64,000 bases of DNA from Anthopleura xanthogrammica (Eukaryota; Cnidaria; Anthozoa; Actiniaria; Actiniidae), in NCBI GenBank assembly GCA_964019055.1, contig OZ025206.1:5106117-5170116 (forward strand), written 5' to 3'. The position numbers and the translations under genes were made by a program. Positions 1 to 11,543 of the stretch are shown one piece after another. Numbering within the stretch: position 1 is the stretch's first letter; each line of letters begins with the position of its first letter. The notes beneath the pieces were generated by a model. That model saw nothing but the letters and a program-made list of their open reading frames with translations. It had not been told where the DNA came from and ran no database searches.

Positions 1-299
1 AATTAAAATATACCAATTTTAAACAATTTTCACCGTGCGGTTTTTGAGTTATGATTTTTTAAATGAAAAAGTTTGGCACACAATTGAAGTGTTCTATCGT
101 TGTCATAGCAACATGTTACGTCATCTTTTTTTTTCATTCTAATCCTTACATTTAATATGGTTTTTGATCTTCGGGGTCAACTTACTGTCATATATTAGGC
201 ATATCAAACTTTTCAGGGTCATTTAATTTGTTAGTGTATATGCCAATTCAAAAAACCTTTTTAGCCTCCTTAACTTGAATGAGAAAGAGGTTCACTTAC

Positions 300-458
300 C
301 CAGAGGATTTTTAAATGTGTGGTCAGCACAGGGTCCGGTACCATTACTAGGTGTACATCCTGAATTGCGTTTCCAAGAATGATAAAGATCCAGCACGGTA
401 TGGTGTCTGTCTGTCGGCTTTTTCCAAGAATCAAAACCATCGTCAAAGGAGAAGTTTT
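300..458 (-). CDS. Second mosaic gene: start of a MAM module (1 exon)
   Basis: The exon codes ENFSFDDGFDSWKKPTDRHH and then NGTGPCADHTFKNPLG. 'F.F.dg...W' followed by 'GP..DHT' is the signature of the MAM domain N-terminal half. The acceptor is TTCGACAG| and the donor CTGG|GTAAGT. The remainder of the domain must lie to the left of the window. Confidence 0.65.
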
Positions 459-1441
459 CTGTCGAATAGAAAGTTTTAAAATTCCGAGTTCTATTATTAT
501 TCATTATTATGATTATTATTATTATTATGAAACATTATTTTAGATGAGAGTATCTAAAATGCTCCTTTCACACTTTCATACTTTTATTCGGGTTTCACAT
601 GTGCCGAGTCTAATGCAAATGAATTCAAACAATAGGTTTTGATCGTTTGCGTTGGATTCGGCGCATGTCAAATTCGACGTCTAAACCGGACCTTTATTTT
701 ATATATTATCTTTTACGATTCATAATATTTTATAGTCTTATAGTTTAATAGTTTATAGTTTTATTGTATAGAGGACAACAGGTTTGTTAGTGTATTTACA
801 CTATTACGTGTTTTATCCTCTTAAAATAAAGTCATTATTATCATTATGGTATCTTTATTTTTTTCCTCTGTCGTTTTCAATTACAATAACAAGCGGGTCG
901 TGCCTTGGCTTTGTTACTGAATATATAAATATTGCTAATTAGATTCCTTTCTTAGGTTGAATACCCATAGAATTTCTTCACAATGTTCACATTCTGACTG
1001 ACGATCCATTTCTGGCATCTCTGAATTAGGAAGGACACCTCTCTGTCGTTCCCGGTGATTGTCTCTAGTTCGTCTTTCAGTTTCTTGTGGTATCCTCCAA
1101 GGAAATCGAATACTATATTGATTTGCTTTACGGTAGCGCTTTTGTAGATGTTTTTGATCCCAGCTCGCAGTTCTGTATACTTATCTTGTTTGATAGCTGT
1201 CTTTTCTTTAATCTTTCCAACTTGGTACACTGTTCCTTCAAATAATGTCCATGTGCTTGTTTCTTTATCCATCACGGCCATTTCAATTCTGTTTGCTCCA
1301 TTCTCAGGTGGTTTCTCTAGGTGGAATGGTACATCCCAAATGATCTTGGCTTTATCGTTCTCTAATACTGCAGTTGGTAGTCTTTGATGATACCATGGTT
1401 TCCCGTTGTCGCTTTCTTGAAAATCGTATTTATGCAGCAGA

Positions 1442-1523
<82 letters not shown>

Positions 1524-1823
1524 GACCTTTATTAGATTCTTTGAAATTTTTTGATACAAGTTTGCGGGCTACTGGCCTAAGCTAGGTTGTGATTAATTAC
1601 ATTATTTTCCTTTTTTTCCGGTCTTATTCCTTATATTCCTTATTCCTTAATTTCATCTTGGTTCATCTTACTTAATATAGGTATAGAATGTTTTAGTGAT
1701 CTCAGTGTTTTGGGAGATGATCCACTTTTGGCTTTTTAGTAAAAGATAGTTTGTTTCCTTCAGGTTGTTTGAGGTGATGTGATCTTGCACTTGTTTCTTT
1801 AAATCTTGGTGAAAGTTCCCTTA

Positions 1824-1878
<55 letters not shown>

Positions 1879-4800
1879 CATTATTATTATTATTTATTAA
1901 CGTTGTACACCTGTTATTTTTAAAAGAGATATAAAACAGCTTTTCTTCTCTTTTCATAGATACTCTGACCTAAATACTTAGGATGCCGAGAAAACAAGTA
2001 AGAGAATTAGCCTTTCCGAGTTTAAGGAAAAAATTGGGTCGAGTTAGCATTGCAGTGCATTGTGGGACTATTTGAGGGGACATATTTCCAAAATGGCGTC
2101 TATTTTGTCTCCTAAAACTAACCTGGAAATATGGTTCGGAAAATCATCAGAAAGCAATAAAACACTGACGGGCTCTCAAGGCGTACTGGAAGTTACTGGT
2201 TCGATTCCTGGACTCGGCGTATTACATGTGAGTACAGTGTCTTTGGTCTCTTCCTTGACTTAATGGTGTTTCTCCAGTTTTTAGCCCTCCCTAAAACCCA
2301 ACACGCTAACAGCCAATGTGCACGAGCTCGAATTTCTAGCACAAAACATGATGGGAAACCGAGTCCTTACACTTTTTTGGCTTCTCTAAACATTCATCTG
2401 ACAATTTTTCCTACGACATTTTCTATGGAAATGTAAGTATTTCAACAGACGAAAATAACAGTAATTCTTTTCTGATATTTCCTTTGATTTCCCTGTTTCA
2501 TTTTTGCAGGGCTCGGTTTCCCAGAGTGATGCACATTGCCTATTCTAATTATATATGGGACGTTGCGTTGCCCTATTAGTTAAACTTAGATCAGCCGAGA
2601 GGTTGTATAAGTACAATACTACAATTGGCTTACCGTAGTTATAGACATCTTGGACGACTTGTGGTTGTAATTCTCTAAACCAAAGTCCAAGATTTTTCAT
2701 GTAAACAACAAAATTTGTTGTTGTATCTCCTGGAATGATTCCTAGGTGCATAGAAGTACCAACTAAAATATTTGTTGCGTGTGTATACTTATCGCTTGAA
2801 GCCGTCAGTCTTCCGTTCTCGTAATATCGCAAACCATTTGCGGGACTCCATGTGATGCATACATGTATCCAGGTTGATAGTGATGGAGTAAATAAAAGCT
2901 CCCAGTTCTTATCAGAAGTCCTGATAACGACTTTCTTTTTATTTCCCACGTCAACAATAGAGAAACCTTTTTTATTGGAGCCTTCGGTTTTCAAGAATGT
3001 CCTTGTAACTGTAACAAAGAGACGGATCATTGAGTTGTTCACTTGCATGTTTTATAATATATTTTACCAATTTAAAAAAAAATGTAAGTCGTATCCCAAC
3101 TCAATTGTGTTTCAGTGACCGTGTAGTGGGGGAGGCTGCCCCAAACAACCTCTTAGTAATACCTGTTTCTTGCTAATATCGCTTGGAAGGGAGGGGAGGG
3201 GAGGGGCGGAGGATCATCAAGATTACCTGATCCCCCCCCCCCCCCCCCCAGAAAGCAATATCTTTTTTATGACCCCCTTTCCAGTGGTTGCTACTTAGTG
3301 ATCCCCTTGCTTTGATACCTGTCAATTTTGAGCTGACCCCCCTTCCATTTGTTTTAAAAAAACATGTTACCACCGCCCCCTTGAAATCCTCCAAAAAACC
3401 CCACTCCAACCCCCCCCCCCCCCCCCCAGGGAAATGAACGACTGATCTCTAAATAAACAAAGAAATGATACTCTAGGAAATAAGACGTGGTCTGAAATAG
3501 GGAAATATTTCGCCAAGCTAAAGAGGTCTGTTTCCCCTAACATCGTCTTTAAAGTGCCTATCACTGTATATTCTTTTTTCAATGAATTCAGTACTGATTC
3601 TACCTGAAGTAAATAGTTGAATGGTAAAATATTTCTCGATTTGAGTAATGCGCCTTTTATAAGTTATAAAGGTTTGTATTTCCGATATGTTAATGGATGT
3701 ATACGTATGTGTATACAAATAAATAATATCAGAGGAGAGCAGAGCAGAGGAGAGGAGAGGAGAGTAGAGTAGAGTAGAGTAGAGTAGAGGAGAGGAGAGG
3801 AGAGGAGAGGAGAGGAGAGGAGAGGAGAGGAGAGGAGAGGAGAGGAGAGGAGAGGAAACAAATTTCAGATATGAGCCATTGCACTTCAAACAATTGTTTC
3901 ATCAAGTCGTGGCATTTGGGTCAGTTTCTATACATTTACTGTATTGTTGACCAAAATGCCTCGATTTAAAAAAAATGTTTATATTCCACGGGTTTTGTTT
4001 TCAATGCTGAATATTTTACGCACAACCGAGGCTAACACAGAACAGCAGAGAACCCGAGTAAATTCAGTGCAATATTTTAGAATAGAATCACACAATTTAG
4101 TTACAGAGAAGTTTCAAACTCACTTGAAATTCCCTGCTTGATTTTCATCTCCACGTATTTTATAGATCTTAGAGGTCCCCAATGGATGTTTAGTGAATCA
4201 CCACTGTCTGGGCCGTATTTTGCATTAAGATTCGCAAGGCTACAGTTATTAAACCACCAGCCACTGCCATACCTAATAAAACAACATTAGTTCCAGTTTT
4301 CAATATTTGAAATTGTGCGAAAAAATCAGCCCAGAGGTTGTTTCAGAGTTCAGTCTGTGAGTTAGCCGTGCCCTGACTTAGATCAGCCAAGAGGTTGTTT
4401 CAGGGTTTGATCTCTGAGTTAGCCGTGCCCTGACTTAGATCAGCCAAGAGGTTGTTTCAGGGTTCGATCTGTGAGTTAGCCGTGCCCTGACTTAGATCAG
4501 CCCAGAGGTTATTTCAGGGTTTGATCTGTGAGTTAGCCGTGCCCTGACTTAGATCAGCCAAGAGGTTGTTTCAGGGTTCGATCTCTGAGTTAGCCGTGCC
4601 CTGACTTAGATCAGCCCAGAGGTTGTTTCAGGGTTCGATCTCTGAGTTAGCCATGCCCTGACTTAGATCAGCCCAGAGGTTGTTTCAGGGTTTGATCTGT
4701 GAGTTAGCCGTGCCCTGACTTAGATCAGCCCAGAGGTTGTTTCAGGGTTTGATCTGTGAGTTAGCCGTGCCCTGACTTAGATCAGCCAAGAGGTTGTTTC

Positions 4801-7800
4801 AGGGTTCGATCTCTGAGTTAGCCGTGCCCTGACTTAGATCAGCCCAGAGGTTGTTTCAGGGTTCGATCTCTGAGTTAGCCATGCCCTGACTTAGATCAGC
4901 CCAGAGGTTGTTTCAGGGTTCGATCTCTGAGTTAGCCATGCCCTGACTTAGATCAGCCCAGAGGTTGTTTCAGGGTTCGATTTGTGAGTTAGCCGTGCCC
5001 TGACTTAGATCAGCCCAGAGGTTGTTTCAGGGTTCGATCTCTGAGTTAGCAGTGCCCTGACTTAGATCAGCCCAGAGGTTGTTTCAGGGTTCGATCTCTG
5101 AGTTAGCAGTGCCCTGACTTAGATCAGCCCAGAGGTTGTTTCAGGGTTCGATCTCTGAGTCAGCCGTGCCCTGACTTAGATCAGCCCAGAGGTTGTTTCA
5201 GGGTTCGATCTCTGAGTTAGCCATGCCCTGACTTAGATCAGCCCAGAGGTTGTTTCGGGGTTCGATCTCTGAGTTAGCCATGCCCTGACTTAGATCAGCC
5301 CAGAGGTTGTTTCAGGGTTCGATTTGTGAGTTAGCCGTGCCCTGACTTAGATCAGCCCAGAGGTTGTTTCAGGGTTCGATCTCTGAGTTAGCCGTGCCCC
5401 GACTAACTTTATTCTGATTGAATGAACAGTGAATTTGTTTACTGTGATTGGTTCAGCAAGTGTCATCACGCCGCGTGCCGTAACATTTTCCGGTCATAAA
5501 AAGTTAACTTACGTGTATGCGCAGTTTTCGGTCGGTGAGCTGTCCTGATCTTTATCGTTGCCACTAAACTTCATAAGGTGGTTGTAGCTAAGATAATTCC
5601 CAGCCGTTCCTGAAAGGCAAATTTAATAGTATGAAATGCTGTAAAACTGAGCCGTGTATTAAGGGGGCTGCCTACTATAGAGAAAACCCATGAAAAAGCT
5701 TTTGAGTCACAATTTCTTGAACTCAAATTTAATACTGATTTCAAATCTGGAAAGAAAAAAAGGGGTGTCCCGAGGTCGTTTTCGAGATATTTACGATTAA
5801 ACACAAGCATATCAACAACTTTTTGGAGAAAAAGGAGCGAAAACCAACTCTCTACGAAAAAATTCATAACTTCACCGTTAATCAAGATTTTGACGTTATT
5901 TTCTCAGGAAACAACCTAAATTATACATGGCTTTACTAATATAAGTCAAAAGATTTGGAAATTATTGAGACATATAGTCAACATTAATTTTCTATTCGAC
6001 TTGCCCTTGACAATTTTGTCTAAAACGAGTTCAAAAAAATTACACTTTCCACTTTTTCTATTAGCAAAACACATGCCATTTTTTTTTCAAAAATTTATAG
6101 AGTCCCGTGCAAAATTGAGGGTTCTGCCCTGTTGAAGTTCAAAACGTGTATGGTTCCTCAATAAAAGTTTGAAGGTTATTCGCGCGCGCGCAATTAGTGG
6201 CGTCAGATATTCTGCTTCATGGCGTCATTGTGATTGTGTAGTAGCATGCGCAGTAGCTTAATTTTTCTATAGTAGGCAGCCACCTTAAAGCAGATTTCAT
6301 ACGACCACCACCACCACCAATTAATTCGCATCATAGTGCGAAAGGAGATATATACTAGTTATACAATGGTTTCAAGTGGCATACCGTGGATTATAACCCA
6401 ATGATGAATTTTCGCGCGCTGTCATTGGTTCAAATGGGTCACGTGCAGGACGGGTATCAGGCGATATCCCCCGTCCGAAGTGATATTCGTCCAGCAGAAG
6501 GTAAAACGTTAAAAAAGAAAAGAAAAAACACGGAAAACACGGAAAACAAAGAAACTCGGTTTTTACAAACAAGTGAGAGTAAAATACAAAGACTGGTTGA
6601 GAAAACTACGCCAGGAAACACGAAAAAATCAACAAAATATACTGTAAATGTCTTCAATGGTAAGCATCCATGTTTCGTGAATGAAGTTTTTGGTTTGTTT
6701 TCGAAATTGTTTTTATAAACTACTAAAAACCAACAAAGAATTCGACAACAAATGTCAAACAATAGAATAGTTCAATGTCAAACAGCTTTCATTTACCAAA
6801 ATAATTGTTTTTATATCTAGCTTGGAGACGAGAGAGAATTATTTTTTGAAAATTCTGGAGATTACGAGTCGATGCAGTTTGCTGAATTCATTTCAGTGAA
6901 GTCGTTGGGTTATAAAATAAATAAACCCCCTCTGGCTCACTGGAATATCGGCTGATAATGTCCTTGGATGAGAAATGGTCCTCAAAATATCACATTTGCC
7001 CTCGAAGCTTCGCTTCTCGGCCAAATGTTCTTTTTTCGGACCATTTCTCATCCTCGGACATTATCAGCCGATATCCCAGCCGCCAGGAGGGGTTTATTTA
7101 CTAAATATCCCACGAGTCACTTGTATTTTCTAGTATACACACGAGCTTTTAGGCGAGTGTGTATACAAAGAAAATACAAGTGACGAGTGGGATATCCACG
7201 GTATGCCACTCGAAACCATTGTATAACCATTTTTCCCATAGCAAATACAACTGCGTAGATTCAACGCGCAGTGCATGATAGGAAGGAAGAGTGAAATACC
7301 GACGAATATACAACGGCTTTCCTGCTTTCTGATTGGCTGTATTTTCTATCGCGTGGGATAAAAGAGCACTATCGAGAATATCTCCTAGATTTGAAAGTTG
7401 ATTTTTTACGGAGAGAGGAAAACCGGAGCTAACCCGGAGAAAAATATTTGAAGCACAGGAGAGAACCAAGATGACAAGCAACTCTACTCACATACAACAC
7501 CGAGCCCGGTGGGACTCGAACCCGGGTCGCATTGGTAAGAAGTGGCGCTTTAGCAGCGCAGGCCACCCCATTCAGCACATGGTGTTTAACTCAAACCTTT
7601 AGTTTAAACTACAATCGTATAATATAGCTTTACTCACCTTTATAGCCTGAAACATAAATGCGGTATCCGTTGGCGTGGTTATAGACATCAAATGTTTCGT
7701 AAAATGCATAATATTTGGAGCCATTGGTCAAAGCAAGATTAACTAACAAGCTCGTCTTGCTATTTGTTAACAAAGCGATGCGGTTGTTACCAAACCAAAA

Positions 7801-8009
7801 ACTTTTCATGTAATTCCCAAATCCACTTTGGTATTCCAAATACGTGCGATTAAAGTTTTCCAACGCGTCCTTTCTCCTTTGGATCACGATCCATCCTCCG
7901 CCATCATTTTCTTGGTCACAATAGACAAACCGGCTATCTACAAAGTAGATGCCATTTTCTGTTACACCATATTGTAAGAGATGGTTGCAGCTCTTCATCT
8001 TAGCGAGGG
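300..8009 (-). CDS. Second lectin-type mosaic gene, partial (FReD - laminin-G-like - MAM), open at left edge
   Basis: Exons 8009-7638, 5609-5513, 4272-4124, 3008-2634 and 458-300 chain in frame (phases 1, 1, 2, 1, 1, 1). They start downstream of the stop of the larger gene, so they form a second gene or an alternative 3' end. No signal-peptide exon is evident between 8010 and 9011. All module borders are again phase 1. The last exon ends on a good donor (CTGG|GTAAGT), so the gene continues beyond base 1. Intron contents include a TTAA-flanked element and a 57-bp satellite. Confidence 0.7.
952..1440 (-). pseudogene. Remnant of a non-LTR retrotransposon ORF, C-terminal end
   Basis: The reading AKIIWDVPFHLEKPPENGAN, then MAVMDKETSTWTLFEGTVYQ and VGKIKEKTAIKQDKYTELRA, ends at a stop at 952. 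The pattern (a 'K.iwD.p' strand, a short acidic strand, then 'kekt..K..KY.eL') resembles the nuclease-like C-terminus that follows reverse transcriptase in many invertebrate non-LTR elements. The 5' end is cut by a long ATT microsatellite. No reverse transcriptase core is seen. Confidence 0.45.
1442..1524. repeat. (ATT)n microsatellite
   Basis: An almost perfect trinucleotide run. It interrupts the retroelement remnant just upstream. Confidence 0.98.
1826..1893. repeat. (ATT)n microsatellite
   Basis: A second ATT run with a single CAT interruption, about 300 bp from the first. Confidence 0.97.
2190..2340 (+). mobile_element. SINE-like fragment (tRNA-derived)
   Basis: Contains GGTTCGATTCCTGG, an RNA polymerase III B-box-like sequence, followed by the body ACATGTGAGTA...CCCTCCCTAAAACCCAACACG. 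The same body is seen at 34955-35190 and, reverse-complemented, at 7408-7570, 12594-12752 and 27240-27405. Confidence 0.6.
2634..3008 (-). CDS. Second mosaic gene: laminin-G-like module (1 exon)
   Basis: The reading contains WIHVCITWSPANGLRYYENG ('W.HvcitW...g..~yY.nG') and VVYMKNLGLWFRELQPQVVQ, the second half of a laminin-G/pentraxin-like fold. The exon ends TACG|GTAAGC. Two acceptors fit in the same frame: one at 3008 after a good pyrimidine tract (used here) and one at 3041. The N-terminal strands are thin, so the domain may be partial. Confidence 0.65.
3228..3430. repeat. Two poly-C tracts in a low-complexity stretch
   Basis: Runs of about 19 and 16 C residues occur near 3232-3250 and 3411-3427. 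The sequence between them is C-rich and codes nothing credible. Confidence 0.85.
3430..3545. mobile_element. Half copy of the 'GACCACGTGTCATTC' palindromic MITE
   Basis: Reads ACAAAGAAATGATACTCTAG, then GACGTGGTCTGAAATAGGGA, and ends near AAGCTAAAGAGGTCT. It matches one arm of the elements at 25746-25922 and 55087-55262. Confidence 0.6.
3548..3671. mobile_element. Half copy of the 'AAAGTGCCTATGACA' palindromic MITE
   Basis: TTTAAAGTGCCTATCACTGT and the following GTACTGATTCTACCTGAAGT and TTTGAGTAATGCGCC parallel the left arm and loop of the complete palindrome at 37997-38207. Confidence 0.6.
3736..3856. repeat. (GAGAG)n polypurine tract
   Basis: About 120 bases of pentamers (GAGAG/TAGAG). 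One strand is almost purely purine, which can form triplex DNA. Confidence 0.95.
4124..8009 (-). CDS. Second mosaic gene: fibrinogen-related module (3 exons)
   Basis: Exon 8009-7638 gives KSCNHLLQYGVTENGIYFVD, VYCDQENDGGGWIVIQRRKD and YLEYQSGFGNYMKSFWFGNN, the N-terminal half of a FReD. Exon 5609-5513 gives NYLSYNHLMKFSGNDKDQDS and ENCAYT (the 'g..m.Fst.DrDnD...NCA' calcium-site region). Exon 4272-4124 gives GSGWWFNNCSLANLNAKYGP and VEMKIKQG ('GWWf..C..anLNG.Y...vemki'). This domain is cut by three exons, while the FReD of the larger gene is cut by two, so the two are not a recent simple duplication. Confidence 0.88.
4324..5402. repeat. Satellite array, 57-bp period, about 19 copies
   Basis: The unit GATCAGCCCAGAGGTTGTTT, CAGGGTTCGATCTCTGAGTT, AGCCGTGCCCTGACTTA recurs every 57 bases (measured 4381, 4438, 4495). 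Copies differ at a few positions (CTCTG/CTGTG, CCGTG/CCATG/CAGTG, CCCAG/CCAAG). The same unit recurs at 10905-11292 and in degraded form at 16400-16590 and 30360-30405. It lies in the intron between the last two FReD exons of the second mosaic gene. Confidence 0.97.
5659..6288. mobile_element. TTAA-flanked inverted-repeat MITE, copy A (630 bp)
   Basis: TTAA then GGGGGCTGCCTACTATAG at the left; CTATAGTAGGCAGCCACC then TTAA at the right. The interior shares TTCGAGATAT, GGGTGTCC and AATAAAAGTTTGAAG blocks with copies at 13342 and 38224. No transposase is coded. TTAA target duplication is characteristic of the piggyBac group. Confidence 0.75.
6358..7228. mobile_element. Inverted-repeat element with captured coding exon, copy A (871 bp)
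   Basis: Terminal inverted repeats are GTTATACAATGGTTTCAAGT, GGCATACCGTGGA on the left and their complement at 7190-7228. A second copy, lacking the outer ends, is at 23257-23733. On the plus strand both copies keep an open stretch TRFLQTSESKIQRLV.KTTP, .NTKKSTK..VNVFN followed by a GTAAGC donor, with only conservative changes. The stretch looks like the start of a KIAA1958/ZMYM2-like, Crypton-derived recombinase. Confidence 0.6.
7408..7570 (-). mobile_element. SINE (tRNA-derived), complete-looking fragment
   Basis: On the minus strand: GGCCTGCGCTGCTAAAGCGC, then CCCGGGTTCGAGTCCCAC (B box), then TATGTGAGTAGAG and GAGAACC, CTCCGGTTTTCCTC. This is the fullest copy of the family that recurs at 12594 and 27240. 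Confidence 0.7.
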
Positions 8010-9011
8010 CTGAATTTAACAAGAGAAACTAAGTTACAAATAAAGAAATCATCCTTTTGATTCACTTTAGTGCAACACTTGCTACATCCTCGGGAACCCT
8101 GGGGTAAAATTCTGTCGAGAAACGACAGGATTCTTTCGTTAATAGCCCCTAACCTCACGACGTTACATTTCAAAATTATATGTCAAGTGAACCAACCAAT
8201 TGCAAGTCAAAAATCAAACGGTTTTATGCGCACTAGCTTCCTCCGCAGGCATCTCCTTTGGGATCGATCCATAATCCCCAGTTCTTCTTTGCCATATATT
8301 TTAACACAGGGATCCCAGTTGCGTCTTATTCTGGAGAATAAATATGGAGTAGCCTGCGGAGGCTTGATAGGCATCTTGTTTGACTGTAACTAAAATTGCT
8401 TGAAAAATAACTGTCATAAATCTCGATTTCTGATTGTTCGAAACGTGCGAGTTTTCTTTTTTGCTTATTCGTTTCCAAACATGGACCTTTATCACAAGGT
8501 GGCCATGTTTATTCCCTTGAGAACAAAAACCTTTGTTTGGAACGTTATGAAGCGCCTCAAAGCCAAGGGAATCGAAACCCATTGTTTCAACCAATATGGC
8601 CGCTGTGTGACAAAAGCCCATGAAACGGCTATTTTGATATTTGAGAGTTGTTGAGAAGCACTAGTACTCCGCTTATAAGTCCCTCATATTCTGCCAACCC
8701 CCGGACCCTGCTGGACCTACGGCTCGTGCTTTTTTTGCACTTCATTTGTGATTTAGTCACTTCCTGCATGCTGTATTACTGAACAAAGTATGAGAAACGT
8801 TTCATCTGTCTTATCATGGAGAAATATTAATTTGTAATTTTCAATGTGATCATCTTTCCGAAATTGCAAACTTTAATAGCTGTGCGCAAGGATGGCGTTA
8901 GCACCGTGCTCCATTCACTAGTACAGCACAGTTATTGACCAATCAGAGGGCGCGTTTTCTATTTCTTCAAAACCATTTATTCAAAAGGTTTTACTACAGT
9001 AAACAATATAA

Positions 9012-10555
9012 TTAAAATTGATACGATTTCTCACGTTTTTCGCAGAGTATAGGCCTACTAGTTAAGGGGTCTTCCTTCTTCCATCCATCACTGTACTGCG
9101 TGGTACAGAAGGGAGATTTTGGTGTATCTAATGGATCCCAGTTTTCATACGAATGTGTAGTACCATCGTCCCATTTTGCTTTTCCTTCGACGTTACTCAG
9201 TCCTAATGATAAGGTTTTTAAAACAAAACAATTAGGAAACTGAAGTAATGTTTAAAGTCCGACAATGAGGACTTGACGGGTTTTCAAAGTCCGCGCAATT
9301 AGTTCCAATTGTAAGGACTTTGAAAACCCGTCAAGTCCGAATTGGAGGACTTTGAACGACTTCAAATGCTATACGGTAGTGACTATACGGTAGTGACTAT
9401 ACGGTAGTGACTATACGGTAGTGACTATACGGTAGTGACTATACGGTAGTGACTATACGGTAGTGACTATACGGTAGTGACTATACGGTAGTGACTATAC
9501 GGTAGTGACTATACGGTAGTGACTATACGGTAGTGACTATACGGTAGTAAAACTGGAAACTTAAAGCCGGGGAGGGTTTTGATTACAGCAGGGAAGCGAT
9601 GGGGGTGAAGTTATTTCAAGTTGGAACACAAATACAAAGTCAAAAGCAATTCTAATGAAGTAGAAATGCGCGTAAAAATTCTTGCACTTCAAATGTTTAG
9701 CATCAGTTCAGCATGGCCTCGAATGAAGCAGGAAGCGAAGATGAATTTCTGCCGTCTATTAAACGTTTTCGAAAGGCCCGTTCAAAGGAAGAAGAGCAAG
9801 ATACTCTCCAGACTGAAAGCGATACCAAAAGCAACGCTATACAAGAATAACTTGGGTGTCAACATATTCAAAGAATGGAGAAATAAGAGAGAAAACAACA
9901 TTGCTATTTTGGTGGCAACAATGCTTGAAATTTGTAAAAGTCCAAGGACACTGAATCAGTGTTGCAATTGGTCTAGAATTACAATAGAACAGATTTCCAG
10001 TGGGTTTGAGAGTACTTTACGTGGTTTCAAGTATTGTCACGGGATCAAATTCGGGGCAGTTGATTGGCTAATTACCTCCTATATAATTGATATATATAAT
10101 TGATGACCGCCATTTAATTTGCCCATCCCAGCCTGGTCTAACCATTTCATACATTTACGAAGGAAATCCGGAAATTTCGGTTGGGAGTTAAATAGTCAAT
10201 TCTATTTTGATTCAAACAAATGGAAAATTCCCGAATTTATCGGATCGTCTGAAAAAGTAGCCCTCTTTTCCGATAGGAATTTCCGAATGGACGGTTCGTG
10301 TTTCATTTACACATTCCATGCAGTTTCATACCAGTCCCAGACCCTCATCAATCACAGCCAGTGATACAGCCCTGGGTACGATGCTGGGGCAGTCGTTGTA
10401 AATGGAACACTCATGGCCAATCCCAAGCGGGGTTTTCCCACTCGAGATATTTCCTTCCCATTTGATGGAACTAAAAAACCGTTATCCCAACCGAAATTTC
10501 CGGATTTTTTTGTAAATGGTTAACACCTGTTATTACAAAAGAAGCACCTTAATTA

Positions 10556-10591
<36 letters not shown>

Positions 10592-11543
10592 CCGGGGAAT
10601 TGAACCCACGACCTCCCGCACGAAAGTCCGATGCCCATCCAACTGAGCCGACCGGTGGCGATTTTTACTTAATTGTTTACATATCGAGAGTTTCATTTGG
10701 ATACATAAAGCTGTTTGCAATTGAGAGAGAACAAAACGCCTTTTTGACTTGAAAATTCTTACATTCCCTCTTGATTTCATTCAGCCGTTGTGTGTGTAGC
10801 TTCCGTGCGTCAGTGTTTGGAGATTCGCGTAACGGTAGTACTCTCCCCTAGCCCTCTCTCCCCTGGGGCCACGGTATCACATGTGAGCAGAGTTTGTTGG
10901 GACTCGTGCCGTGCCCTGACTTAGATCAGCCCAGAGGTGGTTTCAGGGTTCGATCTGTGAGTTAGCAATGCCCTGACTTAGATCAGCCCAGAGGTTGTTT
11001 CAGGGTTCGATCTGTGAGTTAGCAATACCCTGACTTAGATCAGCCCAGAGGTTGTTTCAGGGTTCGATCTGTGAGTTAGCCGTGCCCTGACTTTGATCAG
11101 CCCATAGGTTGTTTCAGAGTTCAATCTGTGAGTTAGCCATGCCCTGACTTAGATCAGCCCAGAGGTTGTTTCAGGGTTCGATCTGTGAGTTAGCCGTGCC
11201 CTGACTTAGATCAGCCCATAGGTTGTTTCAGGGTTCAATCTGTGAGTTAGCCATGCCCTGACTTAGATCAGCCCAGAGGTTGTTTCAGGGGTTCATGTAC
11301 CAAACAAAGCATAAAAATTATTCACTCTTTGCACATCTTATTTCGGAGCAATTGATACTAATAATCTAAACTCACCAGTGCGAACGCCATTTTTGACATA
11401 TTTCGTGATAAACTGATCTTTTTTCTTGTTATAAATTTTCGTCATCTTGGAACTATGTTTCGTGCAGGTAGCTTTGTGATCCGCGCAATTTTGTGTCTTA
11501 TGAGACAAATCGTAAAAGCAATCTGTTTGATGGCATGTTATAC
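9012..11543 (-). CDS. Mosaic gene: C-type lectin module 2 and C-terminus (2 exons)
   Basis: Exons 11543-11376 and 9202-9012 code about residues 1442-1560. Seen: ITCHQTDCFYDLSHKTQNCA ('c.y......k.t...A...C'), DQFITKYVKNG, then KAKWDDGTTHSYENWDPLDT ('kW.DGt...y.nW'), FCTTQYSDGWKKED ('C.....g.W.d..') and ILCEKREKSYQF followed by TAA at 9014-9012. The closing 'lCEk' strand followed directly by a stop shows that the protein ends on this lectin domain, with no membrane anchor. A 57-bp satellite array and a 14-bp array lie in the intron. Confidence 0.85.

Noticed and set aside
4324..5402. CRISPR-like array
   Set aside because: The 57-bp units are contiguous tandem copies without unique spacers, in an animal intron. 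It is a satellite.
9621..10103. 160-codon open frame as a functional gene
   Set aside because: The family-like text is split between two frames with a stop at 9850, so it reads as a relic.
10575..10665. tRNA gene on the minus strand
   Set aside because: Both promoter boxes are recognisable, but the arms do not pair well and the same boxes occur in SINE copies nearby.
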